Assembly (NCBI GenBank): GCA_013285465.1
Contig: CP053449.1
Coordinates: 430,001 to 494,000 of the forward strand
Length of the DNA stretch: 64,000 bases
Direction: 5' to 3'
From: Pseudomonadota bacterium
GTDB lineage: Bacteria > Pseudomonadota > Alphaproteobacteria > Micavibrionales > CSBR16-224
Shown here: piece by piece, positions 47,663 to 56,370 of the stretch
Numbering within the stretch: position 1 is the first letter of the stretch
How the letters are laid out: each line of letters starts with the position of its first letter
Position numbers and translations under genes: made by a program
The notes under the pieces: generated by a model
Told to the model about the DNA's origin: nothing
Seen by the model: only the letters and a program-made list of their open reading frames with translations
The model's database searches: none

Positions 47663-48440
47663 ATTTGATAAGAATACCTTGCCCTGTCGGAAGCGTGGCG
47701 ATGCTGCGCCCTTGTGCGGCTGCGAAATTATCCCACATTTCCTGCTGCGGACGGTAAGCGGCAAAACCGTAATCATCTAATAATATAACAGCACCTGTTG
47801 ATAGTTTTGGCCAAAGAATATCTATACAGGCTTTCTCGTAATCCGCATTATTCAGGTCAATGGAAAGATAGGCGATTTTTTGAATATCGGCCTGTGCAAG
47901 TGTTTCCGGTAACATGCCTTGTATCATGCGCACATGCGGGAAGGGCGCAAAGGATTCCGTTACGGCTTCGAAGACACCATCGCGGTGGTAATAACTCTTG
48001 TTATTGCCATCAGCGACTTTTCTTTCTGCTTCGGAAACGCCGTCAACAGGAACACCTGACCATGTATCAAAAAGCCAGAAATTTCTGTCGGTGTTCTCGA
48101 ACCCGAAATAGCGGCAGATCATCATTGATAGCAGACCGGTGAAAACGCCGCATTCGACGAAATCTCCCTCAAGCCGTAAACCGTTTTGCGCCGCCCAGAT
48201 TGCCGTATGGGCACGCCAGCGGACATCGGGTGCTTTCAGACCCGTTGTCGCGAGATGGCGTGCAGCGGTGTAGTCCCAAGCCTGTTTAAATTTGGGGTCT
48301 TCCATAAACTGTAAAGATTTTCCCTTGGTGCCGAAACCGTCACCGCGGTAGTCACAGGACATACGGTAAGGAAGTTTGCACAGGCCGAGTTTGTGTAAAA
48401 CAGACTTATTCTTTACATATGTGTTTGCGGGGGGGATCAT
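47661..48440 (-). CDS. TylF/MycF family sugar O-methyltransferase
   Basis: A 259-residue SAM-dependent methyltransferase of the TylF/MycF family, which methylates hydroxyl groups of deoxy sugars. The SAM-binding GDFVECGVFTGLLSMM, LFDTWSGVP (a loop typical of the family), the metal-ligand segment YLSIDLNNADYEKA and VILLDDYGFAAYRPQ are in the expected order. The last gene of the minus-strand sugar locus; its start overlaps the stop of the CmcI-like gene (ATGA). It ends inside the terminator of the convergent sulfotransferase gene. Confidence 0.85.
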   Translation of the reverse strand: MIPPANTYVKNKSVLHKLGLCKLPYRMSCDYRGDGFGTKGKSLQFMEDPKFKQAWDYTAARHLATTGLKAPDVRWRAHTAIWAAQNGLRLEGDFVECGVFTGLLSMMICRYFGFENTDRNFWLFDTWSGVPVDGVSEAERKVADGNNKSYYHRDGVFEAVTESFAPFPHVRMIQGMLPETLAQADIQKIAYLSIDLNNADYEKACIDILWPKLSTGAVILLDDYGFAAYRPQQEMWDNFAAAQGRSIATLPTGQGILIK

Positions 48441-49204
48441 TTGACCCTCTTTAAATAACCATTCGGCGCAACGGAAATCATCAATTTGTTATCCATTTTC
48501 TGATCAATCTCAAATTCGGGATGGGATTTCAGATATTCCCAGACCGCAGTTTTCGGATTATCGCCGGGGCTCCACGGGCGGTCGGGCCACATATCGGCGG
48601 GCAGGTCTTCGACAATCGTGTCAAAAACAATGCAATAGCTGCCGACACTGGTCAGCGGCGCATAGGCTTCCAGCTCCGCCATCACATGTTCATGCGTATG
48701 GTTGGAATCCAGAATAACCAGAACCTTCTTCTTGCCCTTGGTGGCATCATGCACCTGATCAATAATCTCCTGCGAGGTACTGGAGCCTTCCAGCATGGTA
48801 ATGCGTTTTGCCATCGGATGGTTTTCAATGGCATCACGGTTATGGGCGCGGATATCAATATCAATCGCCAACACGCCGGCATCAGCGGGGCCGCCGCAGG
48901 CCGCATTCAGTTCCAGCATCGCTGCGGAAAAAATGATAGAGCCGCCATGAGCGATGCCTGCCTCGATAATCAAATCCGGCTGTACGTCCCAGATAATTTC
49001 ATGCAGGGCAATCATATCAACCGGGGTCTGGATAATCGGACGCCCCATGAAAGAGAAATTATACATGTATTTCTTTTCAAAAGCGGTACGCAGCCAGTCG
49101 CCGGACAGTTTCTTCCATGCGTCGTCATTGCCGTAACTTTCGATCAAAGCCGATTTCTCTTCTTCAAACGCCACGATCGGATTGTTTGCAGCCTGTGTCA
49201 TCAT
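48437..49204 (-). CDS. CmcI/rhamnosyl O-methyltransferase family protein (cephalosporin hydroxylase family)
   Basis: A 255-residue protein of the CmcI family, which contains SAM-dependent O-methyltransferases of sugars and antibiotics. Typical segments are FMGRPIIQTPVDMIALHEIIW, PDLIIEAGIAHGGSIIFSA (SAM site), VLAIDIDIRAHN, EGSSTSQEI and VLVILDSNHTHEHVMAELE. The family was named for cephalosporin hydroxylase, but most bacterial members next to sugar genes are thought to be methyltransferases. ATG pairs at 49204 and 49201 both follow GGAAGAGA. It overlaps the upstream epimerase gene by 41 bases. Confidence 0.83.
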   Translation of the reverse strand: MMTQAANNPIVAFEEEKSALIESYGNDDAWKKLSGDWLRTAFEKKYMYNFSFMGRPIIQTPVDMIALHEIIWDVQPDLIIEAGIAHGGSIIFSAAMLELNAACGGPADAGVLAIDIDIRAHNRDAIENHPMAKRITMLEGSSTSQEIIDQVHDATKGKKKVLVILDSNHTHEHVMAELEAYAPLTSVGSYCIVFDTIVEDLPADMWPDRPWSPGDNPKTAVWEYLKSHPEFEIDQKMDNKLMISVAPNGYLKRVK

Positions 49205-50012
49205 TCTCTTCCTTTGTCAGTAAAAACGGTAAGTCATCTTGTATTAAACGGGGTGAAAAATCAAATTCATTTGCAATGCGCGCAATGTCGATTTTCGGAA
49301 AGGCACGGGGCGGCGGGGCGGTTTCGGCAAAGCCGATATCATATCCCAGCGCATGGATGGCATCAGCCAGCATATCGCAACGCGTTTGTGTGCCGCTGGC
49401 GACATTGTAAATTTTCTGTTTGCCGGAGAGTGCGATTTTTTCCAGCAAGGGTACGACATCATCTATGGAGACGTAATCTTTTGATGATGCCGGATTGTCA
49501 AGGATTGTCGCTGTGCCCGTTTCTTTCAGGTCTGTTGTCAGTGATCCCAGAAAAGTATGCGGACTTTGCCCGATGCCGTAAACATTGGACAGACGGGCGA
49601 CCCGCATGGCGGGATGATCGATGGTCAGGCACAGGGATTCACCGAGCAGCTTGCTGTAATCATACAGCGCATCTGCGGAAGGCTTTGCCGGAAGCATGCT
49701 CTCCTCGGAAGCAGTATCCTCAACGTCAAGCCCGCCATAAACGCGCGTGCTTGAAAGATAAAGCCATGAGTCAAAAACCGTGTTTTGCAGCAACGCCGAT
49801 AAAACGCCGACATGAGCTTCAATCGTGTCAAAGGGCTGCTGCCGGAAATTACCCGTCAGGCCGATACAGTAAATAACATGGCCGAGATTTTTTCCGTGCA
49901 GTGTGGACGTGTCGCGGGACGGCGCGGCAACATCATGCCCTTGCGCCTGCAGATGCGCCGTTAAGTGGCGGCCGACAAAACCGCTGGCTCCCAAAACCGT
50001 GAAAGAGGTCAT
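49164..50012 (-). CDS. NAD-dependent sugar epimerase/dehydratase (SDR family), probable 4-ketoreductase
   Basis: A 282-residue extended short-chain dehydrogenase. The cofactor motif VLGASGFVGRHL (GxxGxxG) is at the N-terminus. The catalytic YDYSKLLGE (YxxxK) lies mid-protein, preceded by LSSTRVYGG. In this locus the expected job is to reduce the 4-keto group of the CDP-6-deoxyhexose intermediate, since no other reductase is present; this is inference from position. The start overlaps the stop of the upstream acyltransferase (ATGA). The C-terminal 40 residues lie within the 41-base overlap with the next gene and look poorly conserved. Confidence 0.82.
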   Translation of the reverse strand: MTSFTVLGASGFVGRHLTAHLQAQGHDVAAPSRDTSTLHGKNLGHVIYCIGLTGNFRQQPFDTIEAHVGVLSALLQNTVFDSWLYLSSTRVYGGLDVEDTASEESMLPAKPSADALYDYSKLLGESLCLTIDHPAMRVARLSNVYGIGQSPHTFLGSLTTDLKETGTATILDNPASSKDYVSIDDVVPLLEKIALSGKQKIYNVASGTQTRCDMLADAIHALGYDIGFAETAPPPRAFPKIDIARIANEFDFSPRLIQDDLPFLLTKEENDDTGCKQSDRGV

Positions 50013-50500
50013 TTTCTCTGTCCGATCATTTTCAAGGGATTGCCTGCATTGATGCTATAGGCCGGAATTTCACCGCGCACCAATGACATGGCACCGATGA
50101 CGCAGCCTTTGCGCAGAATTGTACCGTCCAGCAGAATACAGCCTGCGCCGATCCAGACATCATCTTCAATGATAATGCCGCCTTTGCTGGGTTTGAAACG
50201 CTGTTCGCGGATCGGACGGTCTTTTTCCTCATAAGCATGATTGACCGGCGCAAAGACGCAATTGGCGGCAATCGCCACATCATCGCCGATGGTAATGCCG
50301 TTGCCGGAATAAAACACACAGCCGGAATTGATATAACTGCGCGCGCCGATAATGACATCGCCGTTGCCGCCGACCGGTTTGATTTTGACAAAGCTGTCGA
50401 CCATGCTGTCATCGCCGATGACGATGCGCGTGCCGCGTGTGCTGTCTTCAATATCGGCCTGTGCGGAAACGCGTGCCGTCGGAGAAATTTCGATGCTCAT
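50009..50500 (-). CDS. left-handed beta-helix acyltransferase (hexapeptide repeat)
   Basis: A 163-residue transferase with hexapeptide repeats: ISPTARVSAQADIE, ITIGDDVAIAANCVFAPVNHAY, GIIIEDDVWIGAGCILLDG and GCVIGAMSLVRGEIP. The His of the NHAY segment is the probable catalytic base. It should transfer an acetyl or similar acyl group to the deoxy sugar. The start at 50500 forms an ATGA overlap with the upstream methyltransferase stop; the frame runs open further upstream to 50593 but inside that gene. It also overlaps its downstream neighbour by ATGA. Confidence 0.87.
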   Translation of the reverse strand: MSIEISPTARVSAQADIEDSTRGTRIVIGDDSMVDSFVKIKPVGGNGDVIIGARSYINSGCVFYSGNGITIGDDVAIAANCVFAPVNHAYEEKDRPIREQRFKPSKGGIIIEDDVWIGAGCILLDGTILRKGCVIGAMSLVRGEIPAYSINAGNPLKMIGQRK

Positions 50501-51723
50501 GCCGCCTCCAGTTCCGGTACGGCGGTCACAAATTGACCGTCCCAGCTGCGGATATAAGCCAGTTGTTCGGCAATTTCCGTACGCAGATTCCACGGCAGAA
50601 TAATCACGAAATCCGGCTTTCTCTCTTCAATTGCTGCGGGCGGCAGGATCGGAATACGGCTGCCCGGCAGAAATTTACCCTGCTTGGCGGGGTTCATATC
50701 GACCACGAAGGGCAGCAGATCAGGACGGATACCTGCGTAATTCAGCAAAGTATTGCCTTTTGCCGCCGCGCCATAACCGGCAACGGTTTTGCCCTCACGT
50801 TTGGCGAAAAGCAGAAATTCCAGAAAGTCGTTTTTGATTTTATCGGCCTTGTCCTGAAATCCGGCATAGTAAGCGGCTGTTTGCATTCCGGCGGCTTTTT
50901 CCCGCGCTAGCAATGCGCTGACACTGTCCTGAACCTTATGTGCTTCCGTATCGGCGCGGCAGGCATAGACGCGCAGACTGCCGCCATGGGTCGGCAATTC
51001 CTCGACATCAAAAACCGTCAATCCGTTTGCGGCAAAAATATGACTGACCGCCGTCAGCGACAGATAGGAATAATGTTCGTGATAAATCGTATCAAACTGG
51101 CCATGTGTGACCAGCTGCATCAGATGCGGAAATTCAAAACTGGCCACGCCGGAGGGTTTCAAAAGAAGAGAAAAGCCGCGCACGAAATCATTGATATCCG
51201 GCACATGCGCCAGCACGTTATTGGCGGCGGTCAGATCAGCCTGTTTACCTTCCGCGGCAAGGCGCTCCGCCAGTGCCACACCAAAAAATTCTTCCAGCGT
51301 ATCGATGCCTTTCTCGCGGGAGGCGGCGGCCGTGCTTTTCGTCGGCTCGATCCCCAGACAGGGAATGCCGCGTTCCTGCACATATTGCAGCAGATAACCG
51401 TCATTGGAAGCGATTTCAACGATATGGCTTGCATCCGTCAGACCGAAACGCGCCTGCATTTTTTCAACAAAATTCTCGGCATGGGCCAGCCATGATTTGG
51501 AAAAAGAGCTGAAATAGGCGTAATCCTCGGAAAACAGCTCATCAGCATCGGCGTAATCTTCCGTCTGCACCAGCCAGCAATGTTCGCAGACCAGAATATG
51601 CAGCGGATACCATTTCTCCGGTTTTTTCAGATCATCTTTGCCAAGATAAGCGTTGGAGGGCGGCGCACTGCCAAGATCAATAAAGCTGGTGGCAAGCGGT
51701 GTCTGGCAATGGCGGCATTTCAT
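50497..51723 (-). CDS. NDP-sugar C-methyltransferase (TylCIII/NovU-type)
   Basis: A 408-residue enzyme of the three-domain sugar C-methyltransferase family. The N-terminal zinc domain has paired CxxC motifs (Cys3/Cys6 and CEHC near residue 50). The SAM-binding domain has VEIASNDGYLLQY and GIEPTKS. The YHEHYSYLSL segment holds the Tyr/His pair of the active site. The C-terminal methyltransferase-associated domain has VAGYGAAAKGNTLL. Such enzymes add a methyl carbon at C-3 of 4-keto-6-deoxy sugars. It is the committed step towards a branched sugar in this locus. GAGGAT precedes the ATG. Confidence 0.9.
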   Translation of the reverse strand: MKCRHCQTPLATSFIDLGSAPPSNAYLGKDDLKKPEKWYPLHILVCEHCWLVQTEDYADADELFSEDYAYFSSFSKSWLAHAENFVEKMQARFGLTDASHIVEIASNDGYLLQYVQERGIPCLGIEPTKSTAAASREKGIDTLEEFFGVALAERLAAEGKQADLTAANNVLAHVPDINDFVRGFSLLLKPSGVASFEFPHLMQLVTHGQFDTIYHEHYSYLSLTAVSHIFAANGLTVFDVEELPTHGGSLRVYACRADTEAHKVQDSVSALLAREKAAGMQTAAYYAGFQDKADKIKNDFLEFLLFAKREGKTVAGYGAAAKGNTLLNYAGIRPDLLPFVVDMNPAKQGKFLPGSRIPILPPAAIEERKPDFVIILPWNLRTEIAEQLAYIRSWDGQFVTAVPELEAA

Positions 51724-51743
51724 AGGCGTTTTATCCTCGGATT

Positions 51744-52310
51744 TTATAAGTCGATTCCGGCAAATTCGCGATCCGCCAGCATTTTATGCGCCTCGTCGCG
51801 TGCTGACAAGCCCTTGGGCGGTAGCGGCCAGTCGATGGCCAATACCGGATCGGCGATATTTAACGCGTCTTCGGCTTCGGGTTCGTAATTGCCGGTATGC
51901 AGATAGATCAGTTCGCAATCATCTTCTAGCGTTTGAAAACCATGGGCGAAACCTTCGGGAATAACCAGCGCGTTCTTTTTTTCAGGCGACAGTTCCACGC
52001 CGTACCATTTCAGATAGGATGGCGATTGCGGGCGCAGATCAACGGCAACATCGAATACACGCCCTGCCGTGCAGGAAATAATCCGTGTTTCGGCATAGGG
52101 CGGATGCTGAAAATGTAAGCCGCGCACCGTGCCTTTCTTGCGTGACAGCGAATGGTTGATTTGCACGATCGGGCGTGTCAGGCCGATCTTTTTGAAATCA
52201 TTAGCGGAAAAAAGCTTGGCGAAAACGCCGCGCTCATCGGAAAAATCATTCCGGACAATTTGCCACAAGCCGCTGATCGGAGTGGTGTGAAAGGAAAACC
52301 GTTCGCCCAT
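51744..52310 (-). CDS. rfbC: dTDP-4-dehydrorhamnose 3,5-epimerase-like enzyme (RmlC/RfbC family)
   Basis: A 188-residue cupin epimerase that inverts configuration at C-3 and/or C-5 of a 4-keto-6-deoxyhexose nucleotide. RGLHFQHPPYAETRIISC carries the catalytic His. FDVAVDLRPQSPSYLKW and PEGFAHGFQTLEDDCELIY complete the signature. In this locus the substrate would be CDP-linked rather than dTDP-linked, since no rmlA or rmlB is present (inference). AAGGTG precedes the start. It lies between the dehydratase and the C-methyltransferase genes. Confidence 0.92.
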   Translation of the reverse strand: MGERFSFHTTPISGLWQIVRNDFSDERGVFAKLFSANDFKKIGLTRPIVQINHSLSRKKGTVRGLHFQHPPYAETRIISCTAGRVFDVAVDLRPQSPSYLKWYGVELSPEKKNALVIPEGFAHGFQTLEDDCELIYLHTGNYEPEAEDALNIADPVLAIDWPLPPKGLSARDEAHKMLADREFAGIDL

Positions 52311-52332
52311 TTTGCCGCACCTTAATTATTGT

Positions 52333-53484
52333 TTATGCGATTTGCTGTTTTTGTTTTTGGCCGCCCGTTGTCGTGGCTTCTTCGCCGCAATAATCTGCGA
52401 TTTGCGCCAGAGAAATATCCCGCATGATGCTGTTCCCTTCAACGGCGGTCTTATACCATTGGACGGTGTTTTTCAGTACCTCCATGATCGGCCAGTTCGA
52501 CTCCCAATCAAGATGTGTGCGTGCAAGGCTGGAATCAAGGCGCAGCAGGGCGGTCTCTTTCGGATCGTCGGGGTTCGGTTTAAAGACGGCCTCGGCTTTA
52601 TCCCCCCACATCTGCGCCATATGACCGGCAACGAAACCCACGGTTTCCTCCGACGACGTATCCGGTGCAAAATTCCATGCACGGGAAAATTCTTCCGGTT
52701 TGCGCCATTGCGCTTCGGCCAGCATTAGGTAGCCTGTCAGCACATCCAGAACATGCTGCCACGGGCGCACGGCATCGGGTTTGCGCAGCTCCAGCGGCTT
52801 TCCGGTTGAAAAGGCGCGGATGGCATCGGGGATCAGACGGTCTTCCGACCAGTCGCCGCCGCCGATAACATTCCCCGCCCGCGCCGAGGCGATGCTTTTG
52901 CCTTGTCCTTCCAGAAAGGAGCGGCGGTAGCTGGAAATCACGATCTCGGCGCAGCCTTTACTGGCACTGTAAGGGTCATAACCGCCCAGCATATCCGTCT
53001 CACGGTAAGGGTGCGGCCAGTGCTGGTCTTCATAAACCTTGTCGGTCGTAATCATTGTGGCAACGCGGACACTGTCCGTCAGACGGATGGCTTCCAGTAC
53101 ATTAACCGTGCCCATCGTATTGACGGCGAAAGTATAAGGTGCATCTTTGTAGGAAACGCGGACAATCGGTTGTGCCGCGAGATGAAAAACGATTTCAGGC
53201 TGAATACCGGTGACGATTTTGCTGACGTCATCACCGTCGCGGATATCTCTGCGGTGATCGCTTGCTAGGTAATCTTTGACGCCTGCCAGCGTAAAATGAT
53301 TGGGCTCGGAGAGCGGATCAAGCGCAATACCGTGAACCTCCGCCCCCATCGCGCTCAGCCATAAAGCAAGCCAGCTGCCTTTAAATCCGGTATGTCCGGT
53401 GACCAGTACGCGTTTTCCCGCCCAGAATTTTTTATCGGGCATCACGCGCGGCTTTGCTGTTGCTGTGCTGTTTGTCATTGTCAT
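52333..53484 (-). CDS. rfbG: CDP-glucose 4,6-dehydratase
   Basis: A 383-residue extended SDR enzyme that turns CDP-glucose into CDP-4-keto-6-deoxyglucose. The NAD motif VTGHTGFKGSWLALWL is the RfbG version of GxxGxxG. PYSASKGCAE carries the YxxxK pair, AGNVIGGGDWSEDRLIPD is diagnostic for this dehydratase, and RPWQHVLD follows. The start at 53484 overlaps the rfbF stop (TGATG); a second ATG at 53478 is close behind. The C-terminal 15 residues are Q/T-rich. Together with rfbF it commits glucose-1-phosphate to CDP-deoxy sugars. Confidence 0.94.
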   Translation of the reverse strand: MTMTNSTATAKPRVMPDKKFWAGKRVLVTGHTGFKGSWLALWLSAMGAEVHGIALDPLSEPNHFTLAGVKDYLASDHRRDIRDGDDVSKIVTGIQPEIVFHLAAQPIVRVSYKDAPYTFAVNTMGTVNVLEAIRLTDSVRVATMITTDKVYEDQHWPHPYRETDMLGGYDPYSASKGCAEIVISSYRRSFLEGQGKSIASARAGNVIGGGDWSEDRLIPDAIRAFSTGKPLELRKPDAVRPWQHVLDVLTGYLMLAEAQWRKPEEFSRAWNFAPDTSSEETVGFVAGHMAQMWGDKAEAVFKPNPDDPKETALLRLDSSLARTHLDWESNWPIMEVLKNTVQWYKTAVEGNSIMRDISLAQIADYCGEEATTTGGQKQKQQIA

Positions 53485-54257
53485 CAATCCCATGTTTTCC
53501 AAGGCGCTTTGCCGGCATCCCAAAGATCTTCCAGCATATTCTTTTCACGCAGCGTATCCATCGGCTGCCAAAACCCTTCATGTTTAAAGGCCTGCAGCTC
53601 ACCTGCTTCGGCAATCTGCTGCAAGGGCTTCACCTCCCAATGTGAGCTGTCGCCGTCAATGTAATCGATGACTTTCGGTGACAGGATAAAAAATCCGCCA
53701 TTAATCCATCCGCCTTGCCCTTTTGGCTTTTCAGTAAAACCGTTGACGGCATCGCCGTCCATTTTTAAAGCGCCGTAGCGTCCCGGCGGCTGTACGGCCA
53801 GAATGGTTGCCAGTTTGCCATGCGCCTTGTGAAAGGCGATCTCCGCCGTGATATCGACATCGGACACGCCGTCACCATAGGTAAAGCAGAAGGCGTCCTC
53901 GTCTTTCAGGTAATCTTTGACACGTTTCAGCCGTCCGCCCGTCATGCTTTCATCGCCGGTATCAACCAGCGTCACACGCCAGTTTTCAGCCTTTTTGCGG
54001 TGGACTTCCATTTCGCCGGTCGCGGTATGAAAGGTCACATCGGACATATGCAGGAAGTAATTGGCGAAATATTCCTTGATCAGATAACCCTTATAGCCGC
54101 AGCAGATCACAAAATCATTAATGCCGTGGGTGGAATACAGCTTCATAATATGCCACAAAATCGGACGTCCGCCGATTTCGACCATCGGCTTGGGTTTCAG
54201 TGTCGTTTCTTCCGAAAGACGTGTGCCGAGGCCTCCTGCCAGAATGACTGCTTTCAT
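53484..54257 (-). CDS. rfbF: glucose-1-phosphate cytidylyltransferase
   Basis: A 257-residue nucleotidyltransferase that makes CDP-glucose from CTP and glucose-1-phosphate. The N-terminal [17 protein letters not shown] is the nucleotide-binding loop, [19 protein letters not shown] carries the substrate Lys, and [14 protein letters not shown] contains the metal-binding Asp. The interior [13 protein letters not shown] is typical of RfbF. The length is normal. It is the first gene of the CDP-sugar operon, which runs down to 47661 with short overlaps. Confidence 0.95.
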   Translation of the reverse strand: MKAVILAGGLGTRLSEETTLKPKPMVEIGGRPILWHIMKLYSTHGINDFVICCGYKGYLIKEYFANYFLHMSDVTFHTATGEMEVHRKKAENWRVTLVDTGDESMTGGRLKRVKDYLKDEDAFCFTYGDGVSDVDITAEIAFHKAHGKLATILAVQPPGRYGALKMDGDAVNGFTEKPKGQGGWINGGFFILSPKVIDYIDGDSSHWEVKPLQQIAEAGELQAFKHEGFWQPMDTLREKNMLEDLWDAGKAPWKTWD

Positions 54258-54374
54258 GGATATTCTCGCCTTTGTTTTTTTAATTTGTATCGGTCTGTAT
54301 GCGGCTTTTGTCGTGTTTTTTCAAGCCGTTTTGTAATACACGTTTTCGCCCTTTGAGTCAATGAAGCGGGGTTG

Positions 54375-55292
54375 TCAGGCTGAACGGGTTTCCGCCCCTG
54401 CGGCAGCGCTTTTGCGTATAGTCTCGGCAAAACCCTGCCAGACATCTTCGGGTGGAAGTTTTTCAATGGGAATGGCGCGCAGCACCGTGACATTCTTACC
54501 GTTCGGTGCGGATTGTTCAGGCTGCGATGTGCCGCCGAACAGTGAAATAACAGGGCATCCTGCGGCGGAAATCAGATGCATCGGTCCGGTATCATTGCCG
54601 ATTGCGGCAAGGGCCTGCCGCGCCAGCGCGGCAATATCGCCAAAAGACGTCTGTCCGCACAGATTCAGGGCCGTGTCTTCATGTCCCGCAACTTCCGCAG
54701 CGATCTCCTGTTCCGCCGGACCGCCCAGAATAACAGGTTGAAACCCCTCTTTGGCCAGTTTTTGCGCCAGAATGCCGTAATTTTCGGCGGGCCAGCGTTT
54801 TAACGGGTGCTGCGGCGCAGCGCCCGGCACCAGCAGAACAAAAGGCGGTTTTAGGGCAAAAGCGCCGGTGTCACCGTCCATCCAGGGCATATCGGGAATG
54901 GGGAAAACGCGGCTGTCGGTAATGGTTAAAACCTGTTTGCTCGTGGCACCGCCGCGGTACCAGTTTTTGCGCGCCGGAGCAGGGGACAGCAGACGCAGGA
55001 TTTTTGTGCGGTCATTCTGCTGCATGTCATAGACAAGGTCGAAACGCTGCTTCCGCATCATGCGGCGCAATCCCAGCCATTTACCGATTTCCGCGAAGCG
55101 GTAACGCTGCATGGTCAGAACCTGATCGAAATAGCCGGATTGTTTTGCCAAATCTTCAAACAGTGGCGTGGTCAGCAGCGTTATTTTGGCATCGGGATGA
55201 TATTTGCGCACGGCTTCCATCACGCCGAGCGTTAAAATAAAATCGCCAAAGGCGCTGAGCCTGATGAAAAGGATGTTTTTATAATCCGCCAT
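54375..55292 (-). CDS. glycosyltransferase family 9 (heptosyltransferase-like)
   Basis: A 305-residue GT-B enzyme of family 9, related to ADP-heptose:LPS heptosyltransferases. The N-terminal IRLSAFGDFILTLGVMEAVRK is the acceptor-side signature (R-x-S-x-x-G-D-x-x-x-T). The C-terminal NDTGPMHLISAAGCPVISLFGGTSQPEQSAP is the nucleotide-sugar site. The start at 55292 is the natural family N-terminus; upstream in-frame codons at 55418 are not supported. It probably adds a sugar to lipopolysaccharide core. A 117-base gap separates it from rfbF. Confidence 0.9.
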   Translation of the reverse strand: MADYKNILFIRLSAFGDFILTLGVMEAVRKYHPDAKITLLTTPLFEDLAKQSGYFDQVLTMQRYRFAEIGKWLGLRRMMRKQRFDLVYDMQQNDRTKILRLLSPAPARKNWYRGGATSKQVLTITDSRVFPIPDMPWMDGDTGAFALKPPFVLLVPGAAPQHPLKRWPAENYGILAQKLAKEGFQPVILGGPAEQEIAAEVAGHEDTALNLCGQTSFGDIAALARQALAAIGNDTGPMHLISAAGCPVISLFGGTSQPEQSAPNGKNVTVLRAIPIEKLPPEDVWQGFAETIRKSAAAGAETRSA

Positions 55293-55377
55293 GTTTTCTT
55301 CGCGTTTGCTTTTGCTGTTGACTGCTTTTATATATACAGGTGTTTGACGATGATACAAGAGAACAATATGTGACGGA

Positions 55378-56307
55378 ATGACCATGACGGAATTGCTTGA
55401 AAAACTGACAATTGCCATTCCCGTCTATAATGATGTGAAATATATCGGACGGACGATTGAAACCTGCCTGACCGAGGCGGGGAAAATCGTTATTTATGAT
55501 AACGCATCGGATGACGGCACCAGCGATGTTTGCGCGGCTTTTGCCAAAGAGCATCCGCATGTCACGCATATCCGTCATGCGGAAAATGTCGGGGCGTTTG
55601 AAAATTTCAAACGGCCCTTATTTGATTGCGACACGGAATATTTCAGCTGGGTCGGATCGCATGATCTGCTGGGAAAAAACTATGCTGCGCCGATTTTGAA
55701 AGAAATGGAAAAAGACCCTGCCGCGATTCTGGCTGTCGGCACAATCAGACATATTGATGAAAACGGCACGGAAACGGGGCGGGTCAGTATTTCGCGCTGG
55801 GTCAATAAAACGCGGAACAAACCGCCGCTTAAGCGTCTGGCAAATTGTGTGGCGAACTTAAAAGACTGTTTTATGATTTACGGCGTTTTCCGTACGGACG
55901 GTCTGCGTAAGGCATGGATTGATCACGCGCTTTTGGGGCATGACCGTGTCATGCTGACAAAGCTGGCAGGGCATGGCAATTTTCTGTATGTGCCCGGCAG
56001 TATCTTTTATGCGCGTAATCAGGATAAAGCGCGCGATGCGGCAAAAGATCAGGAGCGCCGTACGGAAGTACTGGTCGCAGCGAAAGAGAAACCTTTGGAA
56101 AAATCGCTGCTGCCAAGAAATCTGGGTATGGTTGAAACCGTGCTGTCTTTCGTGGAAAGCGACAAGGATCTGAAAAAGGCGCTGAAAATTATTGATAAGA
56201 TCAACCGCCGTTACGTCAACCGCCGCTATTACCAGAAATTGCGGCTGGTAAAAATCGCAGCCATGCTGTTGGCGGGCGCTTTGCTGTTCTGGCTCTGGCG
56301 TATCTGA
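55378..56307 (+). CDS. glycosyltransferase family 2
   Basis: A 309-residue GT-A glycosyltransferase. The N-terminal LTIAIPVYNDVKYIGRTIETCL is the family 2 nucleotide-binding start, and YDNASDDGTSDV is the first Asp motif. The FSWVGSHDLLG segment is in the place of the DxD region. The C-terminal 45 residues are basic with one hydrophobic helix (MLLAGALLFWLW), anchoring it to the inner membrane. The sugar it transfers cannot be told. The ATG at 55384 has better spacing to GGA and is an equal choice. It is divergent from the GT9 gene. Confidence 0.87.
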   Translation: MTMTELLEKLTIAIPVYNDVKYIGRTIETCLTEAGKIVIYDNASDDGTSDVCAAFAKEHPHVTHIRHAENVGAFENFKRPLFDCDTEYFSWVGSHDLLGKNYAAPILKEMEKDPAAILAVGTIRHIDENGTETGRVSISRWVNKTRNKPPLKRLANCVANLKDCFMIYGVFRTDGLRKAWIDHALLGHDRVMLTKLAGHGNFLYVPGSIFYARNQDKARDAAKDQERRTEVLVAAKEKPLEKSLLPRNLGMVETVLSFVESDKDLKKALKIIDKINRRYVNRRYYQKLRLVKIAAMLLAGALLFWLWRI

Positions 56308-56370
56308 AACCGCTTTACGCTTTGCCGCCCCTGCGTTACCATCTTGTAGAGAAGGGGATCAGGCTGCGCC

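Noticed and set aside
48521-49876. A 451-codon open frame on the plus strand, antisense to the CmcI-like and epimerase genes
   Set aside because: It crosses two well-supported minus-strand genes, and its protein is rich in Arg, His, Gln and Cys with no recognisable domain, as expected for an antisense shadow.
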